DNA from: Pseudodesulfovibrio alkaliphilus
GTDB taxonomy: Bacteria; Desulfobacterota; Desulfovibrionia; Desulfovibrionales; Desulfovibrionaceae
Length of the DNA stretch: 64,000 nucleotides
NCBI RefSeq assembly: GCF_009729555.1
Contig: NZ_WODC01000008.1
Coordinates: 1-64,000, forward strand
Direction: 5' to 3'
Positions 7,436 through 19,184 of the stretch are shown here, in pieces. Position 1 is the first letter of the stretch, and each line of letters starts with the position of its first letter. The notes below the pieces were generated by a model. That model was not told the origin of the DNA, did not search any database, and was given only the letters and a program-made list of their open reading frames with translations. A program made the position numbers and the translations under genes.

Positions 7436-8686
7436 ATGGCCGATATCAAGAAATCATCCGATCTGAGCTGTTCGTTCTGCGGCAAGACCCAGGTTGACGT
7501 GCAGCGGCTCATAGCCGGGCCGGACGTGTACATATGCGACGAGTGCGTCAGCCTGTGCAACGACATCATGGCTCAGGAGACCATCAGCGAGGAGTTCGAG
7601 GACGGCCGTTTGCTGCCGCCTCAGGAAATCAAGGCGCTGCTCGACGAATATGTCATCGGCCAGGAGCAGGCCAAGAAGATCCTGTCCGTGGCCGTGCACA
7701 ATCACTACAAACGCGTCTTCTACGCTGCCGCCAGCGCGGGGCCGGACGAGGTGGAGATCGACAAGAGCAACATCCTGCTCATCGGCCCCACCGGCTCGGG
7801 CAAGACGCTCCTGGCCCAGACCCTGGCCCGGGTGCTCAAGGTGCCTTTTGCCATCGCCGACGCCACCACCCTGACCGAAGCGGGCTATGTGGGCGAGGAC
7901 GTGGAGAACATCCTTGTCCAGCTCCTGCAAAACGCTGACTACGACATTGATGCCGCCAGCCGGGGTATTATCTACATCGACGAGATCGACAAGGTGGCCC
8001 GTAAGGGAGACAGCCCGTCCATCACTCGCGATGTGTCGGGCGAGGGTGTGCAGCAGGCTTTGCTCAAGATCATTGAGGGTACAGAGGCCAACATTCCGCC
8101 CAAGGGCGGCCGCAAGCATCCGCAGCAGGAATTCATCCGCATGGACACCTCGAACATCCTGTTCATCCTCGGGGGCGCGTTCATCGGCCTGGACAAGATA
8201 GTCCAGCAGCGCAAGCAGGGTTCGGGCATGGGCTTCGGGGCCAAGGTGGAGGCCAAGAAGGAAATGGATCTTGGCGAGCTTATGGGGCTGGCCGAGCCCA
8301 TGGATCTGATCAAGTTTGGCCTTATCCCCGAGTTCGTGGGGCGCATTCCCATTCAGACCGCTCTGCAGGATCTGACCGAGGAAGATCTCGTGCGCATCCT
8401 CAAGGAACCTAAGAATGCTTTGATCAAGCAGTACAGCAAGCTTTTCGAGCTGGACAAGGTGGAGTTGCGCTTCACTGAAAATGCCTTGATCGCCATCGCC
8501 CGACAGGCCATCCAGCGTAAGACTGGCGCTCGCGGCCTGCGCAACGTGCTTGAGAGGACCATGCTCGACATCATGTACAAGCTGCCCTCCCTTTCGGGGG
8601 TGCGCGAGTGCGTGATCAACCAGGCCGTGATCGATAACGGCATGGAGCCGCTGCTGCTTTATCATCAGGAAGTGAAGTCCGCATGA
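7436..8686 (+). CDS. clpX: ClpX, ATP-dependent unfoldase of the ClpXP protease
   Basis: A 416-residue AAA+ unfoldase. The N-terminal C4 zinc-binding domain has Cys12, Cys15, Cys34 and Cys37. Walker A is GPTGSGKT (about residues 117-124), Walker B is IIYIDEIDK, and the sensor and pore-loop regions ([12 protein letters not shown]) are present. It recognises tagged proteins, such as ssrA-tagged products, and threads them into ClpP. It lies six bases after clpP and is closed by a strong hairpin at 8690. Confidence 0.97.
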   Translation: MADIKKSSDLSCSFCGKTQVDVQRLIAGPDVYICDECVSLCNDIMAQETISEEFEDGRLLPPQEIKALLDEYVIGQEQAKKILSVAVHNHYKRVFYAAASAGPDEVEIDKSNILLIGPTGSGKTLLAQTLARVLKVPFAIADATTLTEAGYVGEDVENILVQLLQNADYDIDAASRGIIYIDEIDKVARKGDSPSITRDVSGEGVQQALLKIIEGTEANIPPKGGRKHPQQEFIRMDTSNILFILGGAFIGLDKIVQQRKQGSGMGFGAKVEAKKEMDLGELMGLAEPMDLIKFGLIPEFVGRIPIQTALQDLTEEDLVRILKEPKNALIKQYSKLFELDKVELRFTENALIAIARQAIQRKTGARGLRNVLERTMLDIMYKLPSLSGVRECVINQAVIDNGMEPLLLYHQEVKSA

Positions 8687-8689
8687 TAG

Positions 8690-8730
8690 CGGAGCGGGGT
8701 TGGTTGACAACCCCGCTCCGGGCCTTATTT
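8690..8730 (+). terminator. Terminator after clpX
   Basis: A perfect 12-bp stem, cggagcggggtt (8690-8701) with aaccccgctccg (8709-8720), a 7-base loop, then ggccttattt. It separates clpPX from lon. Confidence 0.8.
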
Positions 8731-8800
8731 CCCTTTCGTCACATGCCGCTTTCCGCCATCCCGGCGGCGTCGGCTTCGATCGCAACTCTCGGAGGAATCC

Positions 8801-11260
8801 ATGCCGACTTTCGGATTCGACGGCAAGAAGTCCCCTGAATCCATGACCCTTCCCATGATGTCCCTGCGGGAGGTGGTCATGTTTCCACGGTCCATTGTGC
8901 CATTGTTCGTGGGCCGCGAGGCCTCCATCAAGGCGATAGAGACCGCGGTGTCCGACTTTGGCAAGCAGATATTCCTTGTCACGCAGAAATCGCCGGAAAA
9001 GGAACACCCCGAGCCGGACGACCTTTACGCCATCGGCACAGTCAGCAAGATATTGCAGATGCTGCGTCTGCCCGATGGCACCATCAAGGTGCTTTTCGAG
9101 GGCGTGTCGCGTGCCACCTGGGAGCCCGCGGTCAAGGCTCAGGCAGCGGAGCAGGAGGGTGAATTCCCCAGCGCACAGGTGCGCCTGCTGGCGGAGCCGG
9201 ATGCCGCAAACGCCGAGGCCAGCGCCCTGGTGCGGGCCGTTCACGAATCCTTGGACGAGTTTGGCAAGGTCAACAAGAAGGTGGCGCCTGAGGCCATTCT
9301 GGCCATGTCCACCGTCAAGGAGCCGGGACCCCTCGCCGATCAGGTGATGCCCCACCTCAAAATCGACTTTGGGCGCAAGCAGGAAGTGCTTGAGGAACTC
9401 GACCCGACCCGTCGGCTCGAGCGCGTCTACGAGATGCTGCTTGGGGAAATCGAGATCGTCTCCATCGAGAAGCGCGTCAAGGGGCGCGTCAAGGAGCAGA
9501 TGGAGAAGAACCAGCGCGAATACTACCTCAACGAGCAGGTCAAGGCCATCAACAAGGAGATGGGGCGTGAAGACGACCCCCAGGCCGAGGCGCAGGAGCT
9601 TGAAAGCCAACTCGAGGCCAAGCCCATGTCCGAAGAGAACCGCGAGCGGGTGCGCAAGGAGATCAAGAAGCTGCGCACCATGCAGCCGAGCAGCGCGGAA
9701 TACACCGTGGTCCGTAATTATGTGGACTGGGTTCTCGACCTGCCCTGGGACAATATCAAGGACGACAAGGGCGTAGACATCAAACAGGCCCGTAAAATCC
9801 TCGACGAGGACCATTTCGGCCTCGAAAAGCCCAAGGAGCGCATCCTCGAATACCTGGCAGTCCAGTCCCTGGTGGAATCCATGAAGGGTCCGATTCTCTG
9901 TTTTGTCGGCCCTCCAGGCGTGGGCAAGACCTCCATTGCCAAATCCATCGCCCGATCCATGGACCGCGAGTTCCTGCGGCTTTCCCTGGGCGGCGTTCGC
10001 GACGAGGCCGAGATTCGCGGCCATCGGCGTACCTATGTGGGTGCCATGCCGGGCAAGATCATCCAGTCCCTCAAGCGGGTCAAACACAATAATCCGGTCA
10101 TCTGCCTGGACGAAGTGGACAAGATGAGCGCCGACTTCCGGGGCGATCCCTCGGCGGCCTTGCTTGAAGTGCTCGACCCGGAGCAGAACTACGCCTTCAA
10201 CGACCACTATCTGGACCTGGACTATGATCTGTCCAAGGTGTTCTTCATCACCACTGCCAACAACCTCGACGGCATTCCGCTGCCGCTGCGCGACCGCATG
10301 GAGATTATCCGGCTGCCCGGCTACCTGGAGAACGAGAAGGTGGAGATCGCCAAGGGATTCCTGGTGCCGAAGCAGCTCAAGCAGCATGGCCTGAAGGAAG
10401 CGAACATCAAGTTCTCCGACAACGCCATCCTGGATGTGGTGCGCTACTATACCCGCGAGGCGGGCGTACGCAACCTGGAGCGCGAGATCGCGGCCATCTG
10501 CCGCAAGTCCGCCATGAAGGTTGTGGAGGAGGGAGACCGCGACAAGGCCATCCACGTTACCAAGCAGGGATTGGAAAAGTTTCTTGGCGTGACCAAGTTC
10601 ACTTACGGCGAGCGCGAAAGCGAGGCCCAGGTGGGCGTGTGCAACGGTCTGGCCTGGACCCAGCTGGGCGGCGAGATGCTGCTGGTGGAGGTGGCGCTCA
10701 TGCCCGGCAAGGGCAAGGTGGAGATCACCGGCAAGCTCGGGGATGTCATGCAGGAGTCTGCCAGGGCGGCGCTCTCCTACATTCGGGCGCGCTCCGACCT
10801 GCTCGGCCTCAAGGCGGATTTCTACAAGCGGGTGGACATCCATATCCATGTGCCAGACGGAGCCACGCCCAAGGACGGCCCCAGTGCGGGCATCACCTTG
10901 ACAACGGCCCTGATCTCCGCGCTGCTGAACATTCCGGTGCGTCACGACTTGGCCATGACCGGCGAGATCACCCTGCGCGGACGAGTGCTGCCCATCGGCG
11001 GGCTGCGCGAGAAGCTGCTGGCCGCCCATCGCGGGCTGATCCAGACCGTGCTTATCCCGTCCGAAAACGAGAAGAACCTCAAGGACGTTCCCAAGGATAT
11101 CCTCAAGGATCTCGAAGTGATTCCGGTCAAGACCATGGACGAGGTTATCGACCACGCCCTGGAGTGCGGGGGAGAGACCATCCTCTGTCCACACCACGGC
11201 GAACCGCCTGTGGCCAATGAGCTGCTCAAGGAAGACCAGCGCAAACCCGCTCATCAATAG
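8801..11260 (+). CDS. lon: ATP-dependent Lon protease
   Basis: An 819-residue LonA-type protease that degrades misfolded and regulatory proteins. The order is: N-terminal substrate-binding LON domain (about 20-215), coiled coil, AAA+ module with Walker [10 protein letters not shown] and Walker [10 protein letters not shown], and C-terminal protease domain. The catalytic dyad is Ser695 (PKDGPSAG) and Lys738 (GGLREKLLA). GGAGG precedes the ATG by five bases. It forms its own unit after the clpX terminator, closing the chaperone/protease block begun by tig. It ends in an ordinary His-rich and polar tail. Confidence 0.97.
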   Translation: MPTFGFDGKKSPESMTLPMMSLREVVMFPRSIVPLFVGREASIKAIETAVSDFGKQIFLVTQKSPEKEHPEPDDLYAIGTVSKILQMLRLPDGTIKVLFEGVSRATWEPAVKAQAAEQEGEFPSAQVRLLAEPDAANAEASALVRAVHESLDEFGKVNKKVAPEAILAMSTVKEPGPLADQVMPHLKIDFGRKQEVLEELDPTRRLERVYEMLLGEIEIVSIEKRVKGRVKEQMEKNQREYYLNEQVKAINKEMGREDDPQAEAQELESQLEAKPMSEENRERVRKEIKKLRTMQPSSAEYTVVRNYVDWVLDLPWDNIKDDKGVDIKQARKILDEDHFGLEKPKERILEYLAVQSLVESMKGPILCFVGPPGVGKTSIAKSIARSMDREFLRLSLGGVRDEAEIRGHRRTYVGAMPGKIIQSLKRVKHNNPVICLDEVDKMSADFRGDPSAALLEVLDPEQNYAFNDHYLDLDYDLSKVFFITTANNLDGIPLPLRDRMEIIRLPGYLENEKVEIAKGFLVPKQLKQHGLKEANIKFSDNAILDVVRYYTREAGVRNLEREIAAICRKSAMKVVEEGDRDKAIHVTKQGLEKFLGVTKFTYGERESEAQVGVCNGLAWTQLGGEMLLVEVALMPGKGKVEITGKLGDVMQESARAALSYIRARSDLLGLKADFYKRVDIHIHVPDGATPKDGPSAGITLTTALISALLNIPVRHDLAMTGEITLRGRVLPIGGLREKLLAAHRGLIQTVLIPSENEKNLKDVPKDILKDLEVIPVKTMDEVIDHALECGGETILCPHHGEPPVANELLKEDQRKPAHQ

Positions 11261-11300
11261 CGCATTCGGCCTTCCAGGCTGAACACTGCCTCACCAATCC

Positions 11301-11331
11301 GGGCCGGACGGTATTGCCGTCCGGCCCTTTT
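11301..11331 (+). terminator. Terminator after lon
   Basis: Perfect 11-bp stem gggccggacgg/ccgtccggccc with a TATTG loop followed by TTTTCT. Confidence 0.9.
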
Positions 11332-11350
11332 CTGTGGCAGGAGAAGGGGC

Positions 11351-11772
11351 ATGATAGCCATCGCCAGAGACACGCTGAGAATACTTGAGGACGCGGCGCG
11401 GACTGCTTCGCGCAACGCCTATGCTCCTTACAGCAATTTTCCCGTGGGAGCTGCGCTGCTGGCCGAGGACGGCGAGGTTTATGTGGGCTGCAACGTGGAG
11501 AACGCGTCTTTCGGGCTGACGGCCTGCGCCGAGCGATGTGCGGTGTATGCGGCCGTGTCCGAAGGGCGCGGCCGGGGGGATTTCGCGGCGTTGTTGATCT
11601 TTGTACCGGGAGATGTCTGCCATGCCCCCTGCGGGGCCTGCCGTCAGGTGCTCAGCGAATTCCTGCTGCCCCATACTCCGGTGTACTCGGCCTGCGGCAC
11701 GGGCGAGATAGTGGCCTGGACAATGGACGAACTGTTGCCGGACTCCTTTGAACTGCCGGTGTCCGGCGCGGA

Positions 11773-11776
<4 letters not shown>
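11351..11776 (+). CDS. cdd: Cytidine deaminase
   Basis: A 141-residue enzyme converting cytidine and deoxycytidine to uridine and deoxyuridine. The zinc site is clear: TACAERCAVYAA carries the first Cys ligand and the proton-shuttling Glu, and PCGACRQ carries the two further Cys ligands, the mark of the tetrameric class. Length is typical. AGGAGA is nearby upstream. Its TGA overlaps the GTG of deoA by four bases, so the two act as a nucleoside-salvage pair. Confidence 0.95.
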
Positions 11777-13107
<1,331 letters not shown>

Positions 13108-13158
13108 GCAGAGGGGCTTGCCCTGATCCGCCGCGTTCGAAAGGACGAGAGTTTCCGG

Positions 13159-13770
13159 TCACGCCTTGAGCGACAATCCTGTCCGCAGTTCATCGCCGGG
13201 CGACAGTCCGATGGCCGCGACGGCCTGGTAGGTCGCAGACCCGGCGCTTTGCATCATCTTGAGCCCCTGGGTCGACTGGTTTGCCGCCGAGGTCAATCCG
13301 GCCAGATTCTGGGCCGCTGTGTGCTCCAGTTCCTTGGGGTCAATGCCTCTGGCCTGTCGCTCGCGCTTGCGCCGCTCCTCTTCCTCTTCGTCTCTTCTTC
13401 GTGCCCCGGCGGTCTTGTTCGGCAGCTTCTCAGTCGCGTTGGACAGACTCGACTGCATCTTCACACCCGTGATTTTTTCCAGCTCTTTTTCGATTTCACG
13501 GATACGGGTCTTCTGTTCGTCAGAGGGCTGTCCTTCGCTCATGGTCAGAATCTGAGCCAGGAGATTCTTGAGGTAGAGAACGCGTTGTTCCTCTTCTTCC
13601 GAGAGCTGTTTCCGGGGCGCAATGTTGGATGATCCGAGCTGGAGTTCTTCCTCGGTCTTTTCCGATTCCAGGGTCATGGCTTCGTCGGTCACGGTGCGGA
13701 CGAGTCCGCGGGCCGGACGCGTCGATGTCCCCCAGGTTTGGGATGCCAAGGTGTCGGTGGATATGTGCAT
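13159..13770 (-). CDS. Soluble coiled-coil protein of unknown function
   Basis: The protein has 203 residues. There is no signal peptide or membrane segment. The middle is strongly charged and helical: LSEEEEQRVLYLKNLLAQI, then EIEKELEKITG, then a very acidic/basic DEEEEERRKRERQ run. The last 50 residues are small-residue rich (AAQNLAGLTSAANQSTQGL), which resembles the coiled ends of flagellar axial or hook-associated proteins, but that is only a resemblance. AAGGAG lies six bases before the ATG. It has normal codon use and is probably real. I do not recognise it. Confidence 0.55.
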   Translation of the reverse strand: MHISTDTLASQTWGTSTRPARGLVRTVTDEAMTLESEKTEEELQLGSSNIAPRKQLSEEEEQRVLYLKNLLAQILTMSEGQPSDEQKTRIREIEKELEKITGVKMQSSLSNATEKLPNKTAGARRRDEEEEERRKRERQARGIDPKELEHTAAQNLAGLTSAANQSTQGLKMMQSAGSATYQAVAAIGLSPGDELRTGLSLKA

Positions 13771-13860
13771 TTTTGCTCCTTGGGGAAGGGATTGCCTAGG
13801 AGCATGACAAGCAAGAATTGTTCCCGAGCATCTTTTGCCGGGGTGCGGACAAGGGCATAA

Positions 13861-13888
13861 AAAAAGCCCCTCGTGGCGAGGGGCTTTT
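13861..13888 (-). terminator. Terminator of the M23 peptidase gene
   Basis: aaaagcccctcg-tggc-gaggggctttt; read leftward it gives a GC-rich stem followed by T residues, just beyond the stop at 13893. Confidence 0.85.
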
Positions 13889-13892
13889 CCGG

Positions 13893-15215
13893 TTATTCCA
13901 GCTTTGAGGTGATGTTGTTGCGTATCCAGTTATCATCCCACCATTCGATGGGCTGGACCGGGACGCCCGAGATGTTGATCTCGTAATGCAGGTGGTCGCC
14001 CCCGGCCAGTCCGGTGATGCCGGTGTGGCCCACGATGTCGTCCTTGGACACGGTCTGACCGACCTCCACTTCCATTGAATTGAGGTGGGCGTATATCGAT
14101 TGCAGCCCAAGGCCGTGGTCGATGACCACCACATTGCCGTAGATGCCCAGGAAGTCGGCAAAGACGATGGTTCCGTGGTTGCCGGCAGGCACGGCCGCGT
14201 TCTTGAGGCTGGCAAGGTCAAGGCCCATGTGGGTCTGATGGTCCACGATCTTTCCCTGATAGTAGTAGTCGCGGGCGTCGGCGAAGCGTGCCCTGTTGGC
14301 CGCATTTGGCAGCCGGGCGAATGGGCCGCTCCAGAGCATGGTCGGTGAGGTCTGGCGCCCCAGTTCTACCAGCGTGTCGCGGTTTTGCTTGCGTAACTCC
14401 CTGTTAATGAAGAGGTACTGGTCAAGCAGGGTGCCGGAGTTGGGCACCAGCCCCTGGAACTCGGGGATGGTGGTCTCGAAGAAGGAGTCCGACAAATTGA
14501 TGCGGTCCTTGCGGAATTGACGCGGGTTGGCGTGATGGCTGAAGGTGCGCGAGGCGGTGTTTCCCGCTTTGTCCGTGGCCTCGATCATGGGTTTGAATGC
14601 CGACGGAGGGGTGTCCCAGGGCATGGTGAACATGCAGTGGTAGAGGTTGTCGCCTTCGGGCTGCTGATAGGCCGGGAAGAACCGTTCGCCCACTCGGATG
14701 CCTGCACTGACTGCAGGCTCGGACAGGGTGAAGACCATCAGGCCGCTCCCGCCCTGGTTGAGGTTGTTGGTGTGGGATTGCACAAAGATTCGCGGCGGGG
14801 TGGCATCAAAGACATAGTCCTTGTGGGCAACGGCCACTCCGGCCGCGCCAAAGGGGTAGATGGAGGCGTCTCTCGCTGTGATTTCGATGGAGAATTCTCC
14901 TTCGGCAATCTCTCCGCGGGCCAGGTCGATGGTCTCTTCGGTCTGCATGGAGCCGCCCGGGAAGGTCCGGTCCGCAAGCACGGTGCGTTTGCCTTTCTGG
15001 ACCACGGCCACCACAATGGATTTCAGGCCGCTGCCCGGATCCTCGACCGCGATGGTGATCTTTGCCTCGCGCCCCAGATAGGGGCCGTCCGGGGCGACGG
15101 AGATCGTCGGCGGAGTCGTGTCCTTGAAGAGCATGAATCCGCCCGCCGCAAGGGCGAGGACAACTATGATCGCCGTGAGGGCGACGGAAAACCCTTTGCT
15201 GCCTTCTTTTTTCAT
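13893..15215 (-). CDS. Membrane-anchored M23-family peptidoglycan endopeptidase
   Basis: The protein has 440 residues. An N-terminal membrane anchor (FSVALTAIIVVLALAAGGFMLF, residues about 9-30) is followed by an immunoglobulin-like region beginning TTPPTISVAPDGPYLG. The C-terminal lysostaphin-type domain carries HMGLDLAS (zinc-binding His and Asp), IYAHLNS, and GDHLHYEI (the HxH pair), so the metal site is complete and the enzyme is probably active, unlike EnvC or NlpD factors. It should act on peptide cross-links in the periplasm. It is transcribed leftward with its own terminator. Confidence 0.9.
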   Translation of the reverse strand: MKKEGSKGFSVALTAIIVVLALAAGGFMLFKDTTPPTISVAPDGPYLGREAKITIAVEDPGSGLKSIVVAVVQKGKRTVLADRTFPGGSMQTEETIDLARGEIAEGEFSIEITARDASIYPFGAAGVAVAHKDYVFDATPPRIFVQSHTNNLNQGGSGLMVFTLSEPAVSAGIRVGERFFPAYQQPEGDNLYHCMFTMPWDTPPSAFKPMIEATDKAGNTASRTFSHHANPRQFRKDRINLSDSFFETTIPEFQGLVPNSGTLLDQYLFINRELRKQNRDTLVELGRQTSPTMLWSGPFARLPNAANRARFADARDYYYQGKIVDHQTHMGLDLASLKNAAVPAGNHGTIVFADFLGIYGNVVVIDHGLGLQSIYAHLNSMEVEVGQTVSKDDIVGHTGITGLAGGDHLHYEINISGVPVQPIEWWDDNWIRNNITSKLE

Positions 15216-15402
15216 CTGACTGCCACTCTCTTTGCTTCTGGTGTGCGTTTGAAATATTCTAGACTAATTCTATACAAGTCGAGAACGGGAGACAAGAAGA
15301 ATGGGGAAGAAATCCGTGAACAGACGCAGACAGGGCGGCGCAGCCCGGCGGGCGGCATCGCTCCTGCGGGGGGCAGTCGCCCCGGACAAAGGCGGAGGGG
15401 GG

Positions 15403-15831
15403 CTAGTCCTTGTCCAGTGCGTCCATGAGATTGATGGTCAGGCGCAGGAAGTCCGCTTCGGTGAGAATCCCTCGGAGTTGGCCGTCGTGCACTACGGGCA
15501 GACAGCCGTACTTGTGATTGAGCAGGGTTTGGGCTGCCACCTTGAGCGAGGAGTTCTCGTCAACGGTCTTGATGTCGGTACGCATGATTTCCCGGATGGG
15601 GATGCCCGCGTCGATTTCACGCTGGGTCTCCGGGTCCATCTCGGCCAGACCGGAAACCGTGGCTGCCAAGACATCCCTGTTCGTCACCAGTCCGGTGAAG
15701 ATGTTGTCCACGGTCACGATGGGGATATGGCGGATTCGTTGGAGATCCATCAGTGCGCGGGCGCTTTGCAGGGAGTCTGTTTCGCGTAGGGAGAAGACTG
15801 GCGCGGTCATGAGATCCTTGACTCTGAGCAT
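15403..15831 (-). CDS. Two-CBS-domain protein
   Basis: A 142-residue protein made almost wholly of two CBS motifs, LRVKDLMTAPVFSLRETDSL and IPIREIMRTDIKTVDENSSL, each ending in a typical IPIVTVDNIFTGLVTNRDVL or LPVVHDGQLRGILTEADFL strand. Stand-alone CBS pairs (Bateman modules) bind adenine nucleotides and usually regulate a partner protein. No partner is evident nearby; the M23 peptidase downstream on the same strand is 187 bp away, a gap in which I see nothing firm. Confidence 0.9.
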   Translation of the reverse strand: MLRVKDLMTAPVFSLRETDSLQSARALMDLQRIRHIPIVTVDNIFTGLVTNRDVLAATVSGLAEMDPETQREIDAGIPIREIMRTDIKTVDENSSLKVAAQTLLNHKYGCLPVVHDGQLRGILTEADFLRLTINLMDALDKD

Positions 15832-16027
15832 GAAGATCCTCCATTTCGTGAATGTTTTCAGTCAACATTAAAGACGGTGCCGTGTCAAGGAGCAGACGAG
15901 GATTGATCAATCGGTCAATGCCCTCGGTTGACTTTGGCTGCGGAATCTGTTCAGCATCCCGCAGACATTTTGCAAGTGTCCGGGTGGGCCTTCCGCCGGG
16001 GGAGTAATATTTTTTTCGGGAGACGGC

Positions 16028-16669
16028 ATGGTTGATCCGGTGAGGTCCAGAGAGCGCATGGTGCGCGAGCAGATCGAGGCACGCGGCGTGGCCGACCCGG
16101 CTGTGCTCGACGCGTTGCGGTCCCTCCCCAGACATCTCTTCGTGGAAGAGGCGTTCGCCTGCAAGGCATACTCGGACGGCCCTCTGCCCATCGGCGAAGG
16201 GCAGACCATTTCTCAGCCCTATATCGTGGCTCGCATGTCCGAACTGCTTGAGGTCAAGCCGGGCATGACCGTGCTGGAAATCGGCACCGGCTCGGGCTAT
16301 CAGGCCGCCGTGTTGGCCCATATGGGAGCCGATGTCTACACCGTGGAGCGTATCCGCAAGCTTTTCTTCACCGCACGCAAGCGTTTCACGGACATGCGTC
16401 TTTTTTCCATCAAGCTCAAACTCGACGATGGGACCATGGGCTGGCCCGAACATGCGCCGTATGACCGCATCATCGTCACCGCCGGAGGTCCCGAGGTGCC
16501 AGAGCCGCTGATCGGGCAATTGGCCGATCCCGGCCGCATGGTTATTCCGGTGGGCGAGTCGCGTCGCTTGCAGCGGCTGGTCCTCGTGGAGAAGATTGAT
16601 GGGCATATCACTCATTCCGATCACGGCGGCGTGGCCTTTGTGGACCTTGTCGGCCAGTACGGGTGGTAG
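16028..16669 (+). CDS. pcm: Protein-L-isoaspartate O-methyltransferase
   Basis: A 213-residue repair enzyme that methylates isoaspartyl residues in aged proteins using S-adenosylmethionine. The SAM-binding motif [15 protein letters not shown] and the upstream [10 protein letters not shown] substrate region are typical. The ATG at 16028 has GGGAGACGGC upstream. It opens a rightward cluster of genes spaced by only a few bases, with membrane and envelope functions. Confidence 0.95.
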   Translation: MVDPVRSRERMVREQIEARGVADPAVLDALRSLPRHLFVEEAFACKAYSDGPLPIGEGQTISQPYIVARMSELLEVKPGMTVLEIGTGSGYQAAVLAHMGADVYTVERIRKLFFTARKRFTDMRLFSIKLKLDDGTMGWPEHAPYDRIIVTAGGPEVPEPLIGQLADPGRMVIPVGESRRLQRLVLVEKIDGHITHSDHGGVAFVDLVGQYGW

Positions 16670-16674
16670 GTTTC

Positions 16675-17649
16675 ATGTCTGGCGACAAGGCAACTTTGGC
16701 CCAGGCCTTCATGGCCAGCCCTGGCCCGCGCAACAAGCGCGAGGCCGCGCTGCTCTGGGCCAAGGGCGTGTGCATGGGTACAGCCGACATTATTCCCGGC
16801 GTCTCCGGCGGTACAATTGCTTTCATCACCGGCATCTACGGTCAGCTGGTGGACGCCATCCGTTCCTTTGACGCCGTTTTCGTCCGTCGTCTATTCGATT
16901 TGGACATTGCCGGGGCGCTTGCCTCGGTCCACTTGCGTTTTCTGGCGTGTCTGCTCCTTGGCGTTCTCACTGCCGTGGTCGGCATGGCCCAGGTGGTGAA
17001 TTGGCTGCTGCACAGTCATCCCATAGAGATTTGGGCACTCTTCTTTGGCCTGATCGCGGCCTCGGTGTATGTGGTCGGCCGGGAGATACGGCCCCTGAAT
17101 GCGGTCAATCTGGCCCTGACGGCGTTGGGGGCGGCGGTCAGCTATGCTCTGGTAGGCATGATTCCCGTGACCACCCCCGAAACCTTGCCCTTTATATTCC
17201 TGTGTGGGGCCATCGCCATCTGCGCCATGATCCTCCCCGGCATCAGCGGTGCCTTTTTGCTCCTGATGCTGGGCAAGTATGAGTATATAACCGGAACCCT
17301 GAGGAACCCCCTGGCGGCGGACAACCTGTTGGTCATTGCGGTCTTCGCCTGCGGGGCCGGAGTCGGCATAATTGTCTTTTCGCGTATCCTGCACTATCTT
17401 CTTCATAGATGGCATGTGGCCGCAGTGAGTGTGCTCACCGGCTTCATGCTCGGCGCCCTCAGAAAGGTCTGGCCGTGGAAGGAAGTGCTTGAGAGTGTAG
17501 TCATCGGTGGCAGGGAGCGTGTTCTGCGCGAACACAATGTGCTGCCCGATGTGGATGGCGGCTTGTTCGTTGCCGTCGGTCTGGTTTTGGCCGGAGTGGT
17601 TGTCGTTCTGCTGCTGGACAAAGTGTCGCGCAGCGGAAATAAAGCGTGA
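16675..17649 (+). CDS. DUF368 polytopic membrane protein (PopT-type polyprenyl-phosphate transporter family)
   Basis: A 324-residue protein with about eight to nine hydrophobic segments. The motif KGVCMGTADIIPGVSGGTIAFITGIY at its start and AMILPGISGAFLLLMLGKYE later are the paired PG-SG motifs that define DUF368. Members of this family have been shown in other bacteria to return undecaprenyl phosphate across the membrane for reuse in wall and polysaccharide synthesis. The ATG at 16675 was preferred to one at 16663 for its upstream GGTAGG. It lies five bases after pcm. The transport role here is inferred from the family. Confidence 0.88.
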   Translation: MSGDKATLAQAFMASPGPRNKREAALLWAKGVCMGTADIIPGVSGGTIAFITGIYGQLVDAIRSFDAVFVRRLFDLDIAGALASVHLRFLACLLLGVLTAVVGMAQVVNWLLHSHPIEIWALFFGLIAASVYVVGREIRPLNAVNLALTALGAAVSYALVGMIPVTTPETLPFIFLCGAIAICAMILPGISGAFLLLMLGKYEYITGTLRNPLAADNLLVIAVFACGAGVGIIVFSRILHYLLHRWHVAAVSVLTGFMLGALRKVWPWKEVLESVVIGGRERVLREHNVLPDVDGGLFVAVGLVLAGVVVVLLLDKVSRSGNKA

Positions 17650-17692
17650 GCCCGCCTTGCATGGCGGCGGAAAACATAAAGCGAGTAAAGCG

Positions 17693-18580
17693 ATGAGTGG
17701 TTGCAGTTCAGGTTCTTGCAGCAGCAGTGGCGAGAAGAGCGCGGCAAGCGCCAAGATGCAGATTCAGGACGAGATGATCCGGTCCACATTGCAAAAGATC
17801 AAATACAAGCTCTTCATCATGAGCGGCAAGGGCGGGGTGGGCAAAAGCTCAGTCTCGGTCAACGTGGCCGCGGCCCTGGCCGCCAGGGGCTACAAGGTGG
17901 GCCTGCTTGATGTCGACATCCACGGCCCCAGTGTGCCGACACTGCTCGGCCTCTCTGGCGCCCTCGACATCAATCGGGGATCGTTGATCCTTCCCAAGGA
18001 ATACAACGAGAACCTGCATGTGGTTTCCATGGAATCCCTGCTCAAGGACCCGGATCAGGCTGTGCTCTGGCGAGGTCCCATGAAGACTTCGGCCATCCGG
18101 CAGTTCGTATCCGATGTGCAGTGGGGCGAGCTGGATTTTCTGGTGGTCGATTCGCCTCCCGGCACTGGCGACGAGCCCATGACTGTTCTCAAGACCGTGC
18201 CCGAGGCCCTGTGCGTGGTTGTCACCACGCCCCAGGAGGTGTCTCTGTCCGATGTGCGCAAGTCCATAAATTTCCTGCAATATGCCCGCGCCAACGTCCT
18301 TGGCGTGGTGGAGAACATGAGCGGGTTGGTCTGCCCGCATTGCCACGAGTCCATCGATCTGTTCAAAAAAGGGGGAGGCAGGGATCTGGCTGAGCGATAC
18401 GGCCTGGAATTTCTGGGAGCCATTCCCCTGGACCCGGCCACGGTTGTGGCTGGCGATATGGGCAGACCTGTGGTATTGCTTGAAGAAGAATCTTTCGCCA
18501 AACGTGCCTTCATCCAACTGGCCGACACCATCGCCGAAGCGGCCCAGAAGAGTCTCGAAGCCGCCTCGACCAACACCTAG
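17693..18580 (+). CDS. Mrp/NBP35-type P-loop ATPase, probable Fe-S cluster carrier
   Basis: A 295-residue SIMIBI ATPase. It has a deviant Walker A, MSGKGGVGKSSVSVNVA, and DVDIHGPSVPTLLG and VDSPPGTGDEP, the switch motifs of the Mrp family. The CPHC pair near VCPHCHESIDLF could bind a bridging Fe-S cluster, as in the CxxC of ApbC/Nbp35. A Cys- and Ser-rich N-terminus (SGCSSGSCSSSG) could hold a second metal site. The ATG at 17693 begins 43 bases after the DUF368 gene. It probably delivers Fe-S clusters, important in a metabolism rich in iron-sulfur proteins. Confidence 0.9.
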   Translation: MSGCSSGSCSSSGEKSAASAKMQIQDEMIRSTLQKIKYKLFIMSGKGGVGKSSVSVNVAAALAARGYKVGLLDVDIHGPSVPTLLGLSGALDINRGSLILPKEYNENLHVVSMESLLKDPDQAVLWRGPMKTSAIRQFVSDVQWGELDFLVVDSPPGTGDEPMTVLKTVPEALCVVVTTPQEVSLSDVRKSINFLQYARANVLGVVENMSGLVCPHCHESIDLFKKGGGRDLAERYGLEFLGAIPLDPATVVAGDMGRPVVLLEEESFAKRAFIQLADTIAEAAQKSLEAASTNT

Positions 18581-18588
18581 GTGGTGCG

Positions 18589-19173
18589 ATGAGAAAGGAT
18601 ATTTTCAACCTGCCCAACTGCCTGACCATGGCCAGGATTCTTGCCGCTCCGGTGGTGGTTCTGCTGCTGTATTTCGAGATGTGGTTCGGGTTTAGGCTCG
18701 GGGCTTATGGTGCCTTTGCGGTGTTTGTCGTTGCCTCGGTCACCGACTATTTTGACGGCAAGATCGCCCGGGAGCAGAATATCATCACCAACCTGGGCAA
18801 ATTTCTCGACCCTTTGGCCGACAAGCTGCTTATCTGCTCGGTGTTGATCATGCTGGTTCGTCTTGGCCCGGAGTGGCGCGTTCCCGCATGGATGGTGATC
18901 ATTATCATTGGTCGCGAGCTGGCTGTGACCGGCATGCGTGCCGTGGCTGCAGAAATGGGCGAGGTGGTCGCGGCAGACACGCTTGGCAAGGCCAAGACCC
19001 TGCTCCAGACCCTGGCCACGGGCTTTTTGATATTTCATTACCCCCTGCTTGGTTTTGATCCCCGCCCCGTGGGCCATGCGCTGCTCTGGGCGGCCCTGGC
19101 GCTCACGGTTTTTTCCGGCGGGAATTATCTGTACAATTTCTATAAAAAGTGGTTAAAAACTGCAGAGAATTGA
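18589..19173 (+). CDS. pgsA: CDP-diacylglycerol–glycerol-3-phosphate 3-phosphatidyltransferase
   Basis: A 194-residue inner-membrane enzyme making phosphatidylglycerol phosphate. It has the CDP-alcohol phosphotransferase signature, with DYFDGKIAR and, after a short spacing, GKFLDPLADK, holding the metal-binding aspartates. It has four to five hydrophobic segments. It lies eight bases after the Mrp gene. A cardiolipin synthase that uses its product is encoded at 46.9-48.4 kb. Confidence 0.93.
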   Translation: MRKDIFNLPNCLTMARILAAPVVVLLLYFEMWFGFRLGAYGAFAVFVVASVTDYFDGKIAREQNIITNLGKFLDPLADKLLICSVLIMLVRLGPEWRVPAWMVIIIIGRELAVTGMRAVAAEMGEVVAADTLGKAKTLLQTLATGFLIFHYPLLGFDPRPVGHALLWAALALTVFSGGNYLYNFYKKWLKTAEN

Positions 19174-19184
19174 ACAGCGAGACG

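Noticed and set aside
7454-11257. Very long leftward open frame (about 1,270 codons) opposite clpX and lon
   Set aside because: It mirrors the codon bias of two certain genes on the other strand; the translation is rich in H, L and G with no family features.
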